The notes: generated from the letters alone by a model not told the origin. A stretch of DNA of 64,000 nt from Peribacillus muralis (GCF_001645685.2 NZ_CP017081.1:23646-87645); one strand, 5' to 3'. Shown: positions 16,867 to 25,735, counted from the first letter of the stretch. Numbers and translations: made by a program.

Positions 16867-17628
16867 CTAAATCCTAAATGTGAGCTGATTTGCTAAAATA
16901 TTTTGTGCTTGGAAATAAGAATGTGGTCCATAGCTTACCCTGCTTACACCAACATCTTTCCAGTTAATACTCTCGATATTAGTAGATGAAGTCAGCATAA
17001 TGTTAACTGGTAAAGGAGAATTTTTAGAAAATTCCTCGATCAGCTCTATATTGGTCAGCCCTGGGATAAATATACCGTCCGCACCAGCATCAGCATAGAC
17101 ATCAGCTCTATTTAGCGCTTCCTTTACTAAATCAATGGAGTGCTTCTCTTCTTGAAAAAATACGTCTGTTCTTGCATTAACAAATATATTGGTGTCTAAA
17201 GATGTAGCAGCATGCTTTAGGGTTTGAATCCTGTCTGCTTGTTCATTAACATTCCATAGCTCATAAGTATCGGAGCCATTTTTTTTATCTTCAAAATTAA
17301 TTCCTGAGATACCTGTAGTAAAAAGAGATTGAGCATTAGTGTAGAGTGTTTCTAGAGAATCTGCATATAACCCTTCTGCATCAACGGAAACAGGTACATT
17401 AGAATTATGGGCTAGTTGCTTAGAAAACCAAATTAGATTATCAAAAGGTAATTTTTCTCCATCTGCGTAGCCCCAGGCATCAGCAATCGCATAACTGCTA
17501 GTCGCTAATGCTTTGACACCTTTACCCTCAATAATCTTTGCAGACATTACATCCCAACAATTAAAGAGATACAACACATCCGCTTGATCATGTAGCTCTT
17601 TAAAAGCTTGAAATTGATTTTCTGTCAT
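16867..17628 (-). CDS. Isocitrate lyase/PEP mutase superfamily protein
   Basis: 253 residues. The opening FNCWDVMSAKIIEGKGVKAL (residues about 22-41) and the catalytic strand region VSVDAEGLY (about 80-88) match the PEP mutase/isocitrate lyase family, a TIM barrel that makes or breaks C-C or C-P bonds next to a carboxylate. GINFED and NARTDVFF (about 114-119 and 152-159) are further conserved loops. The precise reaction is unknown. AGAGGAG precedes the ATG. Upstream of ada in one transcript; a functional link is not obvious. Confidence 0.85.
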   Translation of the reverse strand: MTENQFQAFKELHDQADVLYLFNCWDVMSAKIIEGKGVKALATSSYAIADAWGYADGEKLPFDNLIWFSKQLAHNSNVPVSVDAEGLYADSLETLYTNAQSLFTTGISGINFEDKKNGSDTYELWNVNEQADRIQTLKHAATSLDTNIFVNARTDVFFQEEKHSIDLVKEALNRADVYADAGADGIFIPGLTNIELIEEFSKNSPLPVNIMLTSSTNIESINWKDVGVSRVSYGPHSYFQAQNILANQLTFRI

Positions 17629-17743
17629 TTTAACTCCTCTTTTCCAATTTTTGATACCTTTATAATAACAAGTCTTTACATTTTAGAAACCAGAAAAATT
17701 AACACCAATTTTTTTGTTTCCATACCAAAAACGACCCCTTTTA

Positions 17744-17878
17744 GGCATTCTTTCCGCAGGGCTCGGTGAACATTCTTTGGATACTCGAAAAATCGATCGA
17801 AATATAGAAATGCCGAAGAATCATACTTTGTTCAAAGATATATATGAAGATGAAAAATTTCATCGATTGTTTTTTTGA
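17744..17878 (+). pseudogene. Open-frame remnant of an unknown gene
   Basis: Forty-four sense codons read GILSAGLGEHSLDTRKIDR and end YEDEKFHRLFF, with no ribosome site or start. It looks like the tail of a lost protein. The rest of 17629-17990 shows nothing I can name. Confidence 0.3.
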
Positions 17879-17990
17879 AAATAGAAAAGTCAGGCAGTAT
17901 TTACAAAGTACAATGCGTGAAAAAAGAATTATAAAATGGGGAAAATCTCAAAGAGTATTTCTTGTATTTTTAAATATACAGTTTTAAAGT

Positions 17991-18086
17991 ATTCTTAATG
18001 AACGAATGAGCATGCTAGCTTAAGAGTAGAGCTATCTTTAAGGCAGCTCTTTTCTTATGGAACTAAAGGGGCAGGTTAGTTGAAGA
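17991..18086 (+). repeat. Array repeat copy (full form)
   Basis: TTCTTAATGAACGAATGAGC, then TAGAGCTATCTTTAAGGCAG with CTCTTTTCTTATGG, then AACTAAAGGGGCAGGTTAGT. Followed by TTCAACCATTGGGCCATTTT, a secondary motif also seen at 26905 and 30900. Confidence 0.9.
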
Positions 18087-18237
18087 GTGCTGTGAACTTT
18101 ATTCAACCATTGGGCCATTTTGTTAAAGATACTTCTTAAATAGTATTGGAAATTATGTTAAAATAAGGTAGAAATATATTGATCTAAATCAGCAGAGCTA
18201 CACATAATTGTAAATTTACAAAGGGGAGCAACAAAAG

Positions 18238-18525
18238 ATGGCATTTGCTGTAGGGTATGGAATTGCATTTATAGGAGTATTTTTAGCTTATCAACTTAGC
18301 AAAGGCAAGTCGAAAAAAAGAAAATGTATTGTTTGGGGCATCGCTCTTATGTTGGCAATCTCACCATTCTTATCTTTTGCGGTTGGTTTACCATACTCAT
18401 TTATTGTTGAAGATCCTTGGGCAGCCTTGATTATGTGGTACTTGTTTCCAATCGGTTTCATCATAGGACTTATTTTGCTACTGGTAGGGATATTTAAGAA
18501 AAAAGAAATGAAGAATGTCATGTAA
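18238..18525 (+). CDS. Small membrane protein, 95 aa
   Basis: Three hydrophobic helices (residues about 3-20, 30-52 and 58-88) separated by a basic loop (KGKSKKRK) and a short polar loop. AAGGGGAG precedes the ATG. No family recognised. Single gene in its own slot, with array repeats on both sides. Confidence 0.7.
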   Translation: MAFAVGYGIAFIGVFLAYQLSKGKSKKRKCIVWGIALMLAISPFLSFAVGLPYSFIVEDPWAALIMWYLFPIGFIIGLILLLVGIFKKKEMKNVM

Positions 18526-18537
18526 CTTCTTCAATTA

Positions 18538-18660
18538 AAGGGCGCGATTCTTAAAGTAATTTCACTTTTCTTAATGAACTAACGGTTGCGTTAGCTGAAG
18601 ATCGGAGCTGTCTTTCAGGCAGCTTTTACTTTTGCAATTAAAGGGGCAGGGTAATTCACA
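18538..18660 (+). repeat. Array repeat copy (upstream hairpin, 5' box, terminator, 3' box)
   Basis: All four modules are present: GGGCGCGATTCTTAAAGTAA, AACTAACGGTTGCGTTAGCT, GGAGCTGTCTTTCAGGCAGC and AATTAAAGGGGCAGGGTAAT. Confidence 0.9.
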
Positions 18661-18681
18661 GTAGGACAGGGAGGCTATAAA

Positions 18682-19437
18682 GTGAAACAAAATGTTGGTA
18701 CAGAAGAAGCAATTAAAAGGTGGGATAGTTTCGCGGATACATATACAGCAAATCATACAGAACAAGGAGACCATCATAAAGAAGTGTTTTTAAATCCAAC
18801 TTTATTAGCACTTATGGATACGGTAAATTATAAAAAAGTTTTAGATGCCGGGTGTGGTGAAGGGTATTTAAGTCGAATTTTAGCCAGGTCCGAAGCGACT
18901 GTTACTGCTGTGGATTATTCACCAAGGATGATAGAAATTGCTAAAGGAAGAACTCCAATTGATTTGTTAATTGATTATAGGCAGGGGAATTGTGAGGACT
19001 TGAATTCTTTAGAAGATAAAAGTTTCGATTTAATAGTATCCAATATGGTTATTCAAGACCTTGCAAATTACGAAAAAGCATTTCAAGAAATGTATCGGTT
19101 ATTAGTAGATGGAGGCTGTTTTATATTTTCGATTTTACATCCTTGTTTTGTTACTCCAGAAAGTGGTTGGGAGAAAACAAAAGACGGTAAAAAGTTGCAT
19201 TGGAACGTAGATAAATATTTTTATGAAGGTGCGTATGAACAAGGTTTAGGAGATAAAGAAAAAATGTTATTCTTCCATAGAACCTTAACAAGTTATATAA
19301 ACACTTTAATCAAAACAGGTTTTATTTTAGAAAGCATCGTAGAACCGAAGCCATCAAAAGAGATGTTAAAAAAATATCCTTCATTTGAAGAAGATTTTAG
19401 ATGTGCTGATTTTATAGTTTTTAAACTAAAAAAGTAA
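18682..19437 (+). CDS. Class I SAM-dependent methyltransferase
   Basis: 251 residues from a GTG start after GGGAGG. Motif I VLDAGCGEGYLSRIL (about residues 53-67) binds SAM; VDYSPRMIEIAKG (about 75-87) is motif II; the FDLIVSNMVIQDL strand (about 117-129) and the GGCFIFSILHPCF segment (about 144-156) complete the Rossmann fold. It resembles small-molecule methyltransferases of the ubiE/BioC type. Substrate unknown. Repeats lie upstream, and a small lipoprotein gene follows 78 bp downstream. Confidence 0.9.
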   Translation: MKQNVGTEEAIKRWDSFADTYTANHTEQGDHHKEVFLNPTLLALMDTVNYKKVLDAGCGEGYLSRILARSEATVTAVDYSPRMIEIAKGRTPIDLLIDYRQGNCEDLNSLEDKSFDLIVSNMVIQDLANYEKAFQEMYRLLVDGGCFIFSILHPCFVTPESGWEKTKDGKKLHWNVDKYFYEGAYEQGLGDKEKMLFFHRTLTSYINTLIKTGFILESIVEPKPSKEMLKKYPSFEEDFRCADFIVFKLKK

Positions 19438-19514
19438 AAGTATTATATTTTTTCTAAACTCGGCCATAGGCTGTACAATTTCCACATAACAATATCTGTA
19501 AAGGAGTTTATCTT

Positions 19515-19736
19515 TTGAAAAATAAAGTAACGTTGACCATATGCCTTTTTATACTCTTTACAATAGCAATTGGATGCCAAAAAGAATACAAGGGTGAGTA
19601 TATAAGATGGGGCGAAAAAAACAATAGTAATGCAACAGAGTTGTTGAAAAAAAACGGTATTCCTTACAAAATTAAAGATGGTATTATTTATATTCCTGAG
19701 GATGCTTTTGATAAATCTATATCCTGCTGTTCGTAA
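19515..19736 (+). CDS. Small lipoprotein, 73 aa
   Basis: TTG start after AAAGGAG. The signal peptide (MKNKVTLTICLFILFTIAIG) leads to a lipobox with Cys at residue 21, so a lipid-anchored product of about 53 residues is expected. The mature part ends in a pair of cysteines (SCCS). Function unknown. Confidence 0.7.
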   Translation: MKNKVTLTICLFILFTIAIGCQKEYKGEYIRWGEKNNSNATELLKKNGIPYKIKDGIIYIPEDAFDKSISCCS

Positions 19737-19842
19737 CAATATGAATCAATGATTGGTTGAGTAGTAATTGAGACTGCTGCTATACTTCTCTAGATTTCAT
19801 CTTCTGTACAGTTTGTATCAACACTACAAAAAGCCTTGTAGT

Positions 19843-19892
19843 ATTAACAATTGCGTTAGCTGAAGATCCAAGCTGCCTTTAAGGGCAGTTTA
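19843..19892 (+). repeat. Degenerate array repeat copy
   Basis: TTAACAATTGCGTTAGCTGA then AAGCTGCCTTTAAGGGCAGT and TTAAC. Matches the leader of the paralogous gene at 10987, so the leader and the gene were duplicated together. Confidence 0.7.
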
Positions 19893-19911
19893 ACAGTTTT
19901 AGTAGGTGATA

Positions 19912-20198
19912 ATGATGAAACGTGCGATAGGAATTTTTCTTACTCTTTCATCTTTTCTAACCTCTTAATAGTGGACATGCTTTATGACCCTATTAAGAAT
20001 ACAATAACAACAACAGATATGAATTCAGGAGTTACAACAGTAACAGTACATTATCAATATCCTTTGATGTTTTGGGTAATTTGTGTCATTTTAATCATTA
20101 CTTTTATTCTTGGTATTTACTTTATTTTAGCAAAGGAAAAGCCATATGAGGAATGTTCGCTCTATGATACTCCAGAATATACTATCAAAATGAAATGA
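19912..20198 (+). pseudogene. Two-helix membrane protein, paralog of 10987-11271, frameshifted early
   Basis: Starts MMKRAIGIFLTLSSFLTS, then loses the frame to a one-base deletion near 19962 (ACCTCTTAATAG here, ACATACTTAATTG in the paralog). The rest is open in another frame, from MDMLYDPIKNT to PEYTIKMK at 20198. The downstream half is intact here, while the paralog is intact upstream of its own stop. A shortened product from the internal ATG at 19971 is possible but has no ribosome site. Confidence 0.75.
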
Positions 20199-20285
20199 AC
20201 TAACGGGTCCGTTAGCTGAAGATCGGAGCTGTCTTTAAGGCAGCTCTTTTCTTATGGAACTAACGGGGCAGTTTAGTTGAACAAG
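20196..20285 (+). repeat. Array repeat copy (near-consensus full form)
   Basis: GAACTAACGGGTCCGTTAGC, CGGAGCTGTCTTTAAGGCAG with CTCTTTTCTTATGG, then AACTAACGGGGCAGTTTAGT. The stop codon of the preceding gene touches the 5' box. Confidence 0.93.
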
Positions 20286-20637
20286 AAATCATGGTAAATA
20301 AGAATAGTCGAGGTGATTGTATGAAATATACTTGTCCTTGTTGTGGATATAAAACTATAGATGAAGAACCTCCAGGTGTCACTTTTGGAGATAAATTGCG
20401 CCAATTTTAAGGGCTATTTTGCACATGAAAATTCAAATGCACGTTTTTAACTTTATTAATTATACAAATATTATGACTTATTATCTAAAAGTGTTTTCTA
20501 TAGTGAAATGGTTTATCGAAGTTTATATCAGAATAGGAAACTATCAGGAGTTAATTAACATTATTTATAGACAAGTTGACAAGTTTCTTCTTATAAGGAA
20601 AGCTACTGAGAGTACCACAACTTAGGAGGTACCTAGT

Positions 20638-21963
20638 ATGAGAAATAGCATTAAAGTGTTGTTGACATTAATTACGTTAATTTGCTTAATATTAATGGGC
20701 CGGTATGTTTATGATTATTCATTAAAGAAAGAAAAGGTGGAGTGGTGGGATAATAATACCAATAGTATAGATATAACTAGTAATGATGATTTGAATTTCT
20801 TAGATTCTATATTAAAAGAAAAAAAATATGTTTTTCTTGGTGAAAGTTCTCACGGGGTAGCTGAATATAATACTGCTAAAGGCAGACTGATTAAGTATTT
20901 ACATGAAAAACAGGACTATGAGGTTGTGGCATTTGAGAGTAGTCTTGCTGACCCTATGGTAACATTTGCTAAACTTAATACCAGCCCTATTAGTTCTAGG
21001 ACCTATATGCAGATGACGATACCAGGGGTTTGGAATGCCACTCAAAATTTACCCTTATTTGATTATATCCTCGAAAACCGTAGAAAAGAAAAAGCATTAG
21101 TAACTACTGGGTTTGATATTCCATCCTTCGGTCCTACCTTTACAAACTTTATGACTGAATGGATAATTAAAAAAAGCCCTTCAAAAGGCAATTTATTTTC
21201 AAAATTAGAGAAAGATTGGTTAACAAAGTATCTTTCTTTTAATGATGGAGCTAAACTCTCAGATAAAGAAGTGACAGAGTTTAAAGATGGATATAATGAA
21301 ATAATCTATTTCCTAACGCAGCATGAAACAGACTTGAAGGATGAATTCCCCAATCAGCTTAAATTAGATTCTTTTATTTTACAGACCCTTCATAATCGAA
21401 TCGAACTGATGGTACGAATGAGTAAAACCCAATATACAATTGATGAAATAAATCAAGTGAGAGATTTACTTATGGCTGAAAATGCTAAATGGTTAAGCGA
21501 GAAGATATACCCTGATAAGAAAATAATTTTTTGGGCTCATAATGCACATATACGGAATCATAATACAGAAATCACCTATAGAGATGATGGCGAGACTACC
21601 TTTCGACCTTTCCTGCATAAAACGATGTTTGAATACCTGCCTGAAGATATGAAAAAAGAAAGCTATATACTCGGTTTTTATATGTATGAGGGGGAATTTT
21701 CGGATAATGAAAATAATATAAAAAAAGTAAATGACGGCAAAGACTATCAAGCAGATTCTCTAGAACAGATTCTAAATCAATCAAACTATGAACAGACCTT
21801 TATAAATTTAAATGGACAAACCAAAAACAAATTCAGTAAATGGATGTTCGAGCCTCTATATGCGTTAACTCAGGGCTTATATTCTGAAAAAATGGTTGTT
21901 TCAAAACATTATGACGGTCTATATTTTATAAAACACGTAAATCCAACAACTTATATTAGATGA
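20638..21963 (+). CDS. Erythromycin esterase-family protein with N-terminal membrane anchor
   Basis: 441 residues after TTAGGAGG. An N-terminal hydrophobic anchor (about residues 7-28) is followed by the Ere domain. FLGESSHGVAEY (about 65-76) has the family GE-x-x-H-G motif, VVAFESSLADP (about 98-108) and WAHNAHIRNHN (about 301-311) contain the other conserved acidic and His residues of the catalytic pocket. Ere enzymes hydrolyse the macrolide lactone, but most chromosomal family members are uncharacterised, and a membrane-anchored form may act on something else. It is the cargo of the transposon relic. Confidence 0.85.
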   Translation: MRNSIKVLLTLITLICLILMGRYVYDYSLKKEKVEWWDNNTNSIDITSNDDLNFLDSILKEKKYVFLGESSHGVAEYNTAKGRLIKYLHEKQDYEVVAFESSLADPMVTFAKLNTSPISSRTYMQMTIPGVWNATQNLPLFDYILENRRKEKALVTTGFDIPSFGPTFTNFMTEWIIKKSPSKGNLFSKLEKDWLTKYLSFNDGAKLSDKEVTEFKDGYNEIIYFLTQHETDLKDEFPNQLKLDSFILQTLHNRIELMVRMSKTQYTIDEINQVRDLLMAENAKWLSEKIYPDKKIIFWAHNAHIRNHNTEITYRDDGETTFRPFLHKTMFEYLPEDMKKESYILGFYMYEGEFSDNENNIKKVNDGKDYQADSLEQILNQSNYEQTFINLNGQTKNKFSKWMFEPLYALTQGLYSEKMVVSKHYDGLYFIKHVNPTTYIR

Positions 21964-22137
21964 TAGAAAAATATTTATCCAATCCAATTACTTTTACATT
22001 TAGTAGAATAAAATTCACAAGTGTCTGGTACGTTACCGATATTTTTGTAGATCTAGATATATAAAATACGTCTTCCTATTTATGTAAATTATATAGTTTC
22101 TTAAAAAATACTCGGAGCTCACTTCGTCCATAATAAT

Positions 22138-22758
22138 ATGGAAAAGGAAGATTTTTCAGATTGGATAGTAAAAGATGTAGACTCTAAAGAACTGTTTGGC
22201 CAGAACTTCTAGTACGGATAAAGTTAGGTAACAAGTATTGATGCAGCTTTTCATAAAACAATTCTAAAGACTCCCAACTCAGATGTGGAGATGGAGTTTT
22301 CTTTACTAGAGGTGAAGAAGAAGAGTACTCTTCTAATACTTTTGAAGATATCGACTTGTTATTGTTGATGAAATTGATCGACTAAAAATTTAGAACAACT
22401 TAGGGATATCTATGATCGAAATGACTTAGCGATGATATTAATTGGAATGCCCGGCATAGAGAAGAGATTAGCCCGATACCCTCAACTTTATTCTAGAATT
22501 GGTTTTGCTCAGGAATTTGATAAACTTAGTAAGGATGAAGCACATCATATTTTAGAGTATAAATGGCAAGAGCTAGCCCTTTCAATAAAGCTTGAAGATT
22601 ATTTTGATTACGAAGCAATTACTAGTATCATTAAGATTACTGGAGGAAACTTCAGGCTTATACAAAGACTTTTCACTCAGATTGAGAGAATACTTGAGAT
22701 TAATCATCTTAATACTATTACTACAGAAGTTGTGGAAGCTGCACGATATCTATTTTAG
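22138..22758 (+). pseudogene. TniB/TnsC-like transposition ATPase, degenerate
   Basis: Only the C-terminal 108 codons (22432-22758) are open: MILIGMPGIEKRLARYPQLY, then FAQEFDKLSKDEAHHILEYK, ending in a helical sensor region. Upstream, the Walker B strand IVDEID and LRDIYDRNDLA can be pieced together across frameshifts, and the start may be near 22138. This AAA+ type selects targets for Tn7/Tn5053-class transposases. It runs up to the right inverted repeat, as in intact elements. Confidence 0.75.
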
Positions 22759-23038
22759 CGCAAAATAGCACTTTTAATAAGCGCAGTTTATCTCCTAAAG
22801 TGACACCTCCAGGAACGCGTGATATTTGTAGAATTTGTTTTTGGGAAGATGAAAATTACCAATATGAATATCCAGATGAAGATGGTGCAAATAAAATTTC
22901 TTTTAGAGAGTCACAACAAAACTCTATAAAATTTGGCGTTAGCGATCTAGATTTTTCGGAAAACGTAAGAAAGCCAAATAATTCCGATATAAAGGATCCA
23001 AATTGGAAACCGATATGAGTTTATATAGGGAATTATTA

Positions 23039-23126
23039 AACTAACGAGTGCGTTAGCTGAAGATCGGAGCTGTCTTTCAGGCAGCTCTTCTCTTATGGAA
23101 CTAAAGGGGCAGGTTAGTTTAATAAG
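23039..23126 (+). repeat. Array repeat copy (full form)
   Basis: AACTAACGAGTGCGTTAGCT, CGGAGCTGTCTTTCAGGCAG with CTCTTCTCTTATGG, then AACTAAAGGGGCAGGTTAGT. Confidence 0.92.
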
Positions 23127-23173
23127 GAGTATAATCTGGTTGTAGGAATAGAACCTATTAGGTGGTTTATATA

Positions 23174-23647
23174 ATGGAAACAAATGCTTTATTTTACAAG
23201 ATTCAAAAGAGAATGATTAGGACCGAGGATTATATAAAATGGTCGCACAACTTGTTGAAAACCGATGTGTCATCAAAATCTTTAAATATTATTTCTTCAT
23301 TTCCATTTGACCAAAATATTTTCGAAGTCGAAGTTTATTTTAAAAGAGCTATCAATGAATTGGCAATAGAGAAACCAACCCTTGAGAGATGTGCTAGAGC
23401 CTATATAGGTCATTTAGCCAATGAAATTATTAAAGAAAATAATCATTCATCGACCTTTGATTTTGCTTATATGATTTATCGGATTGTTGCCTCGGATTTA
23501 GATTACCCAAATGATTTGATGGAGTGGTATGAAATAAGTGAAATGATTGATGAACTACGAAATGGTGATATACCTTTAGAGTTTGATGAGAACGATGTAA
23601 TATCAAGGATTAAAAATGAGGCAGGTAAATATCTTAATAGGGATTAG
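23174..23647 (+). CDS. Uncharacterised soluble protein, 157 aa
   Basis: The ATG at 23174 has AGGTGG 8 nt upstream; a GTG at 23162 is part of that site. The product is largely helical and acidic, with no membrane or signal segment. It includes VEVYFKRAINELAIEKPTLE and ends DVISRIKNEAGKYLNRD. I do not recognise the family. A lone gene between array repeats. Confidence 0.65.
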   Translation: METNALFYKIQKRMIRTEDYIKWSHNLLKTDVSSKSLNIISSFPFDQNIFEVEVYFKRAINELAIEKPTLERCARAYIGHLANEIIKENNHSSTFDFAYMIYRIVASDLDYPNDLMEWYEISEMIDELRNGDIPLEFDENDVISRIKNEAGKYLNRD

Positions 23648-23659
23648 TATTTCTTCTTC

Positions 23660-23678
23660 ATCTAACGGGTGCGTTAGT
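23660..23678 (+). repeat. Array repeat copy (5' box only)
   Basis: ATCTAACGGGTGCGTTAGTG: CTAAC and GTTAG around GGGTGC, with no central or 3' module. Confidence 0.7.
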
Positions 23679-23757
23679 GTGGTAATGAGTAATTATTGAT
23701 CCAACGTAATATAGTATTTTACATAGATAGAAACTAATTATAAAGGAGTCTAAAGTT

Positions 23758-23865
23758 ATGGGAATTTTATTCATCAAACTCTTCAGGCTCGCTTTTCTTA
23801 TAGAGGTCCTACCAGCCAAACGCGGAAAACTTGGGCGAGAAACATATATATGGAAAATTATTTGA
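23758..23865 (+). CDS. Possible 35-aa small protein or remnant
   Basis: ATG 7 nt after AAAGGAG opens MGILFIKLFRLAFLIEVLPA and continues for 15 basic residues to TGA. The good ribosome site argues for translation, but the region 23866-23964 looks like gene debris, so it may be the start of a lost gene. Confidence 0.3.
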   Translation: MGILFIKLFRLAFLIEVLPAKRGKLGRETYIWKII

Positions 23866-23964
23866 AAGGTTATACTAAGATGAGTGCGATGATAGTAACC
23901 TTGATTGGGGCATCTTCTCGACCATCGGAGGTACAGTAACAAAGCAAAGTTAGAGGAGGTTAAA

Positions 23965-24519
23965 ATGGAGAAGCAAGCAGTTTTATTTCATTCATTAGAG
24001 GGCGAAAAAATCTACTTCAAAGCGCTAAGGATAGAGGATGTTCAAGAGATACATCATTATGCGTCAGATCAAAAGGTTTCACGATTTATTGGCTGGAATT
24101 TGATGAGTACTTTAGAGGATACTAGACAGTTCATTGAAATAATGATAAAGCGTGAGTCGGAAGGAACTCATTTATATTCCTCCATTGTTGAAAAAATAAC
24201 TCATGAAATTATAGGGACAGCCATAATTTTCAACTTTGACAAAGAAGCAAACCAAGCTGAAATTGGCTATGTGTTGCATAAACAACATTGGGATAAGGGG
24301 TATGGAACGGAGATTGTTGCGTTGATAAGTGATTTTGCATTTAAATCACTTAAACTTCATAAGCTCCATGCTGCGGTAGTGCATGCCAATATTGGTTCTG
24401 CACGGATACTTGAAAAGAACAGCTTTGAGTTAGAAGGACGATTAAAAGACCACTATTTCATAGAGGATAAGTACTATGATGCATTACTTTTCGGCAAAAT
24501 TACGAACCTGGGAACTTAG
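23965..24519 (+). CDS. RimJ/RimL-type GNAT acetyltransferase
   Basis: 184 residues from the ATG at 23965 after GAGGAGG. ALRIEDVQEIHHYASDQKVS near the start (about residues 20-39), EIGYVLHKQHWDKGYGTEIV (about 97-116), with the CoA-binding loop K-G-Y-G, and the C-terminal ANIGSARILEKNSFELEGRL (about 144-163) are typical of ribosomal-protein acetyltransferase-like enzymes. Substrate unknown. Followed by a full array repeat. Confidence 0.9.
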   Translation: MEKQAVLFHSLEGEKIYFKALRIEDVQEIHHYASDQKVSRFIGWNLMSTLEDTRQFIEIMIKRESEGTHLYSSIVEKITHEIIGTAIIFNFDKEANQAEIGYVLHKQHWDKGYGTEIVALISDFAFKSLKLHKLHAAVVHANIGSARILEKNSFELEGRLKDHYFIEDKYYDALLFGKITNLGT

Positions 24520-24547
24520 CCAATAAAATATAGTTTCTTCCTATTCC

Positions 24548-24673
24548 ATTAAAGGGCCTAATTCTTTAATAAGAATTGCTTTATTAATGAACTATCGGGT
24601 GCGTTAGCTTAAGATCAGAGCTGTCTATTTGGCAGCTTTTTTTTATGGAACTAAAAGGGCAGGATAGTCCATT
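24548..24673 (+). repeat. Array repeat copy (four modules)
   Basis: TTAAAGGGCCTAATTCTTTA, AATGAACTATCGGGTGCGTT, CAGAGCTGTCTATTTGGCAG with a T8 run, then AACTAAAAGGGCAGGATAGT. Confidence 0.9.
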
Positions 24674-24790
24674 ACACATATGGGTTATTATGGTAGTGTG
24701 TAATCTGCTTAGTCGTATATATAAAAACAAGGAACTATAAACCGAATATTGCAATTTAGGTTTAATGTAAAAAAATCAATATCATATTGT

Positions 24791-24866
24791 GCTAACGGGT
24801 GCTTTACATTATTAAAAGGAGCTGATTACAGCTCCTTTCTTATGCAACTATAAAGAGGTAGTTTGG
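24791..24866 (+). repeat. Array repeat copy with altered terminator stem
   Basis: GCTAACGGGTGCTTTACATT, then the stem GGAGCTGATTACAGCTCC with a T run, then a worn 3' box (AACTATAAAGAGGTAGTTTG). The stem differs from the GAGCTG..CAGCTC form yet stays paired. Confidence 0.85.
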
Positions 24867-24985
24867 GTCGTTAAACTAACTAACCTGCCATTTTTTAAAA
24901 TAAAACAATTCTGAATCTAACTTTTTCCATTTTTATAAATTATAATCTTTTATGTAAATAACAAACAACTAAGGAGTTGGACATT

Positions 24986-25693
24986 TTGAAAAAGTATTCT
25001 CAAAGGTTTTTATTAGCATTCTGTAGTTTAGTTTTATTTACTACATTATTTGTACCATTTACAAATGCTAAAGCATCTGAAAACCAAGTTAAATCGGTTA
25101 ATGAAAATGAACAAGTAGACTCAGGAGAAATGTTAGACGAAGACGAAGCAGCAGAAGTGGAAGTATTAATTTTAAATCCAGAAGAACAAGCAGAACTAGA
25201 TAAACTTTCAGCTCTTCTAGCTCAATCATTCGTTAGAAATGATATGGGCTCATATTCATTTGATGTTAACAAAGCAAAAGAATTAGGCTTAACTCCAGAA
25301 GAAATTGAATTAGCTAATCATTTATTTACAGATGTATTGAATCAAAAAGATATTAAAAAAATAGTAGGGGATAACGCACCTGCCATTGTTACATATTCTA
25401 AAGCAAAAATAGCTGCAAAAGCACTTGCTGTTACTTTAAAGAAATATGGTTCGAAAGTAGATAGTGCTATTGATAAGGGTATTGATTTATTGCCTATTAA
25501 GGCAGAAAATAAGAAAAAGTATAAAAAGATTATTACAACTGTTGCTCTTGTAAAAGTACTAAATAATTTTATTGGAGTTACAGATACAGTTGAAAACCTA
25601 GTTGTACGTGGTATTCAAACATTAGTGCCTGGTATGCCTGATTGGATAGCAAGTGGAATTGCAAAAACCTTAATGATGGTTCTTCCAATTTAG
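24986..25693 (+). CDS. Secreted protein of unknown function, 235 aa
   Basis: TTG at 24986, 9 nt after AAGGAG, is the best start; the frame can also open at 24977. Signal peptide MKKYSQRFLLAFCSLVLFTT... with a likely cut after NAKA (about residue 32). The mature protein begins with an acidic stretch (SGEMLDEDEAAEVEV) and ends in a long helical, basic, partly hydrophobic part (about residues 125-235). Two small membrane-protein genes follow closely. A toxin or bacteriocin with an immunity protein is one reading, unproven. Confidence 0.65.
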   Translation: MKKYSQRFLLAFCSLVLFTTLFVPFTNAKASENQVKSVNENEQVDSGEMLDEDEAAEVEVLILNPEEQAELDKLSALLAQSFVRNDMGSYSFDVNKAKELGLTPEEIELANHLFTDVLNQKDIKKIVGDNAPAIVTYSKAKIAAKALAVTLKKYGSKVDSAIDKGIDLLPIKAENKKKYKKIITTVALVKVLNNFIGVTDTVENLVVRGIQTLVPGMPDWIASGIAKTLMMVLPI

Positions 25694-25735
25694 TTTATAA
25701 TTAAGAGATAATAATGATTTGGAAGGATATTCATT

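Larger units (their letters stand above)
20377..22805 (+). mobile_element. TniB/TnsC-associated transposon relic carrying an erythromycin-esterase-family gene
   Basis: The 48-bp terminal inverted repeats match at 40 positions: the left end starts TGTCACTTTTGGAGATAAAT and the right end, inverted, starts TGTCACTTTAGGAGATAAAC. Both begin TGT. The element is flanked by the 8-bp direct repeat CCTCCAGG (20369-20376 and 22806-22813), and its removal restores the CPCC reading frame. Inside are an Ere-family gene and the C-terminal part of a TniB/TnsC-like ATPase; no DDE transposase remains. It is related to Tn7/Tn5053/Tn552-type elements but immobile on its own. An 8-bp duplication is longer than the 5 bp usual for that group. 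Confidence 0.88.
20321..23018 (+). pseudogene. CPCC-type cysteine-rich (zinc-ribbon) protein gene split by a transposon
   Basis: Bases 20321-20376 encode MKYTCPCCGYKTIDEEPPG and 22814-23018 continue exactly in frame with TRDICRICFWEDENYQYEYP to a stop at 23018. Joined, they give an 86-residue protein of the CPCC family, with CPCC near the N-terminus and CxxC in ICRICFWED. The gap is the 2.4 kb element at 20377-22805, flanked by CCTCCAGG on both sides. The uninterrupted gene had its own ribosome site (GAGGTG) and sat between two array repeats, as its neighbours do. Confidence 0.9.

Noticed and set aside
20259..20282. A tiny open frame inside many repeats (ATG GAA CTA ACG GGG CAG GTT AGT TGA).
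   Set aside because: There is no ribosome site before it, and changes between copies fall on first and second codon positions (ACG, AAG, TCG), so coding is not conserved.
20419..20625. 68-codon frame at the left end of the transposon relic.
   Set aside because: It begins near the inverted repeat with no ribosome site; composition looks non-coding.
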